Positions 60,876 through 64,000 of a stretch of 64,000 nt of DNA are shown piece after piece. The stretch spans positions 3,162,001 through 3,226,000 of the forward strand of contig NZ_JAUSYZ010000001.1 in the NCBI RefSeq assembly GCF_030817195.1. Direction: 5' to 3'. Under the pieces are notes generated by a model, which worked only from the letters and a program-made list of their open reading frames with translations, made no database searches and was not told the DNA's origin. Made by a program: the position numbers and the translations under genes. How positions within the stretch are numbered: the first letter of the stretch is position 1; every line of letters begins with the position of its first letter. Source of the DNA: Arthrobacter globiformis (lineage in GTDB: Bacteria; Actinomycetota; Actinomycetes; Actinomycetales; Micrococcaceae).

Positions 60876-61712
60876 GTGGCACTGACCATGAGTCGTCAAT
60901 CCAACCCTGAGGGACGGATGGCTCTGCTGGACCATCTGCGCGAACTCAGGAACCGGCTGTTCAAGTCCGCCATTGCCGTTGTGCTCGCCACGGTTGCGGG
61001 TTTCCTGGTCTACCAGCCCATGCTCGCGGCCCTGATCAAACCGATCCGGGACCTCAACGAGAGCGAGGGCCGGCAGGCGTCGCTCAACTTCGACGGCGTG
61101 GCGAGCTCCTTCGACCTCATGATCCAGGTGTCGGTGTTCCTGGGGTTAATCCTGGCCAGCCCGGTCTGGCTGTACCAGCTGTGGGCGTTCATCGTCCCCG
61201 GCCTGCACAAGAAGGAGCGCCGGCTGGCGCTGTCCTTCGTGGCGGCCGCGGTGCCGCTCTTCATCGGCGGCGTGACGATGGCATGGCTCGTCCTGCCCAA
61301 TGCGGTCCGAGTCCTCACCGACTTCACGCCCTCCGGCGGGTCCAACTTCATCAGCGCGCAGGTCTACCTGTCTTTCGTGCTGCGGCTGCTGCTAGCCTTC
61401 GGCATTGCCTTCCTGCTCCCGGTTGTCCTGGTGGGCCTGAACCTCGCCGGGCTCCTCCGCGGTGAGCAGCTCATCAAGAGCTGGCGAATCACCGTGTTCC
61501 TCGTCTGCCTGTTCGCCGCGATGGCCGCCCCAGGTGGCGACGCCATGAGCATGTTCTACCTGGCCGGTCCCATGCTCCTGCTCTTCTTCCTGGCCATCGG
61601 GCTGTGCGTCCTGAACGACCGCCGGCGTGCGCGCCGGGCAGAGAAGCGGGCCGCTGAGACCGAGGCCACAGCCGATATCGCAACTCCGAGCAGTGAGCTG
61701 AAGAATCTCTAG
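60876..61712 (+). CDS. tatC: Twin-arginine translocase subunit TatC
   Basis: A 278-residue membrane protein with six helices, the receptor for twin-arginine signal peptides. The N-terminal motif MALLDHLRELRNRLFKSAIA carries the conserved glutamate for signal recognition, and ASPVWLYQLWAFIVPGLHKK and FGIAFLLPVVLVGLNLAGLL are family segments. The GTG at 60876 is used; ATG 60888 is an alternative. The C-terminal tail is charged. Confidence 0.95.
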   Translation: MALTMSRQSNPEGRMALLDHLRELRNRLFKSAIAVVLATVAGFLVYQPMLAALIKPIRDLNESEGRQASLNFDGVASSFDLMIQVSVFLGLILASPVWLYQLWAFIVPGLHKKERRLALSFVAAAVPLFIGGVTMAWLVLPNAVRVLTDFTPSGGSNFISAQVYLSFVLRLLLAFGIAFLLPVVLVGLNLAGLLRGEQLIKSWRITVFLVCLFAAMAAPGGDAMSMFYLAGPMLLLFFLAIGLCVLNDRRRARRAEKRAAETEATADIATPSSELKNL

Positions 61713-61736
61713 GTGCGCCCCCGCTAGGCTTGAGGC

Positions 61737-64000
61737 ATGTCCACCACCACTCCGTCGCCTTCCGAACGGTACCGCGCCAGCGCCGAACGGGCCGCGGAAG
61801 CAAAGACCCACCTGGGCGCATTCGCCCGCACCCTAAGCTTTGAACTGGATGACTTCCAGCGGCAGGCGTGCAAGTCCCTCCAGGAAGGCCGCGGGGTACT
61901 GGTTGCCGCGCCCACCGGGGCCGGCAAGACCATCGTGGGTGAGTTCGCCGTTTACCTGGCGCTGCAGCGCGGACTGAAGGCCTTCTACACCACGCCCATC
62001 AAGGCGCTCAGCAACCAGAAATTCACCGAGCTGACGGAGAAATACGGCGAGGCGAACGTCGGACTCCTGACCGGCGACACCAGCATCAACGGCGACGCGC
62101 CCGTGGTGGTCATGACCACCGAGGTCCTGCGCAATATGCTGTACGCCGACTCCGACACCCTGTTCGACCTGGGCTTTGTGGTCATGGACGAGGTCCACTA
62201 CCTGGCCGACCGCTTCCGCGGTGCGGTCTGGGAGGAAGTCATCATCCACCTGCCCAGCGAGGTGCAGGTGGCGTCCCTCAGCGCCACGGTCTCCAACGCG
62301 GAAGAATTCGGCGCCTGGCTGGACACCGTGCGCGGCGACACCGACGTCATCGTCTCCGAACACCGTCCCGTGCCGCTCTGGCAGCACGTCATGGTGGGCC
62401 GGGACATTGTGGATCTTTTCGCCGGCGAGACCACCTTTGACGAAATCGCCCCGGCCGGCAGCCCCGCAGCGGCCGCTGCCCTGCCCCTGGCGCCGTCACC
62501 CGCCGACGCCGGCCAGCGGGGATTCGAAGTCAACCCGGAGCTGCTGACCCTCTCGAGGGCTGAAAGCCAGCTCAACTTCCAGGGCCGCTTCGGCCATGGC
62601 GGCCGGAGCCAGCGGCGGCAGCAGCGCCAGCGCTACGGCGACAAGCCCCAGCAGGAGACCCGGACCGCGGTGCGGCGGGCCAGCCGGCCACAGGTCATCG
62701 CCAGCCTCGACCGGCAGGACCTGCTGCCTGCGATCACCTTCATCTTTTCCCGCGCCGGCTGTGACGCCGCCGTTGCCCAGTGCGTGGCGTCCGGGCTCTG
62801 GCTCACCACGGAGCGGGAGCAGCGCATCATCGCCCAGCGGGTGGACGAGGCCGGCCAGGACATCCCGTCCGACGACCTTGAGGTGCTGGGCTTCTGGAAC
62901 TGGCGCGACGGGCTGCTGCGCGGCATCGCGGCCCACCATGCCGGCATGCTTCCCACATTCAAGGAAGTAGTCGAAAAGCTCTTTGCCGACGGCCTCGTGA
63001 AGGCGGTCTTCGCCACCGAGACGCTGGCCCTCGGGATCAACATGCCGGCCCGTTCCGTGGTGCTGGAGAAGCTGGACAAATTCAACGGCGAAGCCCACGT
63101 GGACATCACGGCAGGGGAGTACACCCAGCTCACCGGCAGGGCGGGCCGGCGCGGCATCGACGTCGAAGGCCATGCCGTAGTCCTGTGGCAGCCCGGCACG
63201 GACCCTGCCGCCGTGGCCGGCCTGGCCTCCCGCCGGACGTATCCGCTGAATTCCAGCTTCCAGCCCACGTACAACATGAGCATCAACCTGCTCGCCCAGT
63301 TCGGCCGGCCCAGGGCCAGGGAAATCCTGGAGTCCTCCTTCGCCCAGTTCCAGGCTGACCGTTCGGTGGTCGGCCTGGCCCGGCAGGTCCGCAGCCGCGA
63401 AGAGTCGCTGGCCGGCTACGCAAAATCGATGACGTGCCATCTTGGCGACTTCACCGAGTACGCCCGGCTGCGGCGGGAACTTTCCGACGCCGAGAATTTC
63501 AGTTCGCGGAGCAAGTCGCGGGCCCGCAAGTCGCTCAACGAGGACTCCCTGAGCCGTCTCCTGCCGGGCGACGTCGTGGACGTCCCGGCGGGCAGGGCCC
63601 CCGGATTTGCCGTGGTGCTGAGCTCGGACCACAGCTCCCGCGAGCCGAGGCCCGCAGTGCTGACGCTGGAAAGCCAGCTGCGCCGGATCGGCGTCGATGA
63701 CCTGGAGGGCCCCATTACGCCGCTGACCCGGATCAGGATCCCCAAGTCATTCAACGCGAAGGTTCCCAAGTCGCGGCGAGACCTGGCCTCCTCCGTCCGG
63801 AACGCGCTGCGGGAGAACCGGCCGCCAGCCAGGGGAAGCAGCCGCAACAACGACTTCGGGCTTGGCTCCGCGCTGCAAAACCAGGAAAAGAAGATCGCCG
63901 ACCTGCGGCGTGCCTTGCGGGCCCACCCGTGCCACGGCTGCAGCGAACGCGAGGACCACGCCAGATGGTCCGAACGCTGGTGGAAGCTGCGCAAGGAAAC
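61737..64000 (+). CDS. DEAD/DEAH-box helicase, HelY/Mtr4-like (3' end outside window)
   Basis: About 754 codons of a Ski2/Mtr4-type RNA helicase are present and the frame is open to the window end. Walker A is APTGAGKT near residue 60, the DEVH box is in FVVMDEVHYLADRF near 152, and LSATVSNAEEFGAW is motif III. GINMPARSVV and QLTGRAGRRGIDVEG complete the helicase core. A glutamine- and arginine-rich insert lies near 280-310. This is HelY (Rv2092c) by position downstream of tatC in mycobacteria. Confidence 0.93.
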   Translation, partial: MSTTTPSPSERYRASAERAAEAKTHLGAFARTLSFELDDFQRQACKSLQEGRGVLVAAPTGAGKTIVGEFAVYLALQRGLKAFYTTPIKALSNQKFTELTEKYGEANVGLLTGDTSINGDAPVVVMTTEVLRNMLYADSDTLFDLGFVVMDEVHYLADRFRGAVWEEVIIHLPSEVQVASLSATVSNAEEFGAWLDTVRGDTDVIVSEHRPVPLWQHVMVGRDIVDLFAGETTFDEIAPAGSPAAAAALPLAPSPADAGQRGFEVNPELLTLSRAESQLNFQGRFGHGGRSQRRQQRQRYGDKPQQETRTAVRRASRPQVIASLDRQDLLPAITFIFSRAGCDAAVAQCVASGLWLTTEREQRIIAQRVDEAGQDIPSDDLEVLGFWNWRDGLLRGIAAHHAGMLPTFKEVVEKLFADGLVKAVFATETLALGINMPARSVVLEKLDKFNGEAHVDITAGEYTQLTGRAGRRGIDVEGHAVVLWQPGTDPAAVAGLASRRTYPLNSSFQPTYNMSINLLAQFGRPRAREILESSFAQFQADRSVVGLARQVRSREESLAGYAKSMTCHLGDFTEYARLRRELSDAENFSSRSKSRARKSLNEDSLSRLLPGDVVDVPAGRAPGFAVVLSSDHSSREPRPAVLTLESQLRRIGVDDLEGPITPLTRIRIPKSFNAKVPKSRRDLASSVRNALRENRPPARGSSRNNDFGLGSALQNQEKKIADLRRALRAHPCHGCSEREDHARWSERWWKLRKE

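Overview
The window is a high-G+C chromosome segment from a Micrococcaceae actinobacterium, most like Arthrobacter or Pseudarthrobacter. The reasons are a complete Pup-proteasome locus, a mycothiol gene (mshC), a divergent glgC/glgA pair of mycobacterial type, a naturally fused pafBC gene, frequent GTG and TTG starts, several apparently leaderless genes, and long spurious antisense reading frames. All assignments were made by eye from translated sequence and motifs; no database was searched.

Layout. 1-2.7 kb: a partial MFS exporter, the 5' stub of a CGNR-type regulator, and a zinc exporter with its ArsR regulator. 2.8-6.8 kb: ABC ATPase, TauE-like permease, rRNA methyltransferase, bL31B, and a lipoate ligase with inverted domain order. 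6.9-10.7 kb: aminopeptidase N and a YeiH-type transporter. 10.8-14.2 kb: the circularly permuted ATP-grasp / alpha-E / transglutaminase trio, which is widespread but poorly understood. 14.2-19.1 kb: a PPOX protein beside a decayed paralogue, an unusual zinc-ribbon SDR, and glgC/glgA. 19.1-25.6 kb: a fatty-acid module under a TetR regulator with a perfect 13-bp palindrome between two divergent units; the forward unit resembles the mycobacterial fadA2-fabG4-htdX group. 25.6-29.8 kb: FUSC protein, glutathionyl-hydroquinone reductase-like protein, M50-like protease, YqeY and small proteins.

29.8-35.1 kb is a probable tartrate/dicarboxylate operon: dehydrogenase, DctA carrier, glycerate kinase and LysR regulator. 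Two matching T-N11-A boxes are present, one overlapping the lysR stop codon ahead of the operon and one ahead of lysR. The dehydrogenase-carrier gap holds a REP-hairpin-REP arrangement. 35.1-39.1 kb: SRPBCC protein, a frameshifted aminotransferase remnant, an unknown two-gene operon, a monocarboxylate permease with its DUF3311 partner, and tRNA-Leu(GAG). 39.3-48.5 kb: peptidase, acyl-CoA dehydrogenase, small proteins, aldo/keto reductase, uppP-mshC, PAC2, HAD hydrolase and a site-2 protease.

48.6-64 kb: trmI followed by arc-dop-pup-prcB-prcA-pafA, two FKBP isomerases, pafBC, tatA-tatC and a HelY-like helicase cut by the window end. This gene order matches the mycobacterial proteasome region. 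Arc unfolds pupylated proteins for the PrcBA chamber, PafA attaches Pup, Dop deamidates and removes it, and PafBC is the associated DNA-damage activator.

The best candidates for new biology are regulatory or decayed: the LysR boxes, the TetR palindrome, a REP-like family sharing one 12-nt core at two loci, three gene remnants, and two enzymes lacking a canonical catalytic residue. I saw no prophage, IS element, CRISPR array or obvious defence island.
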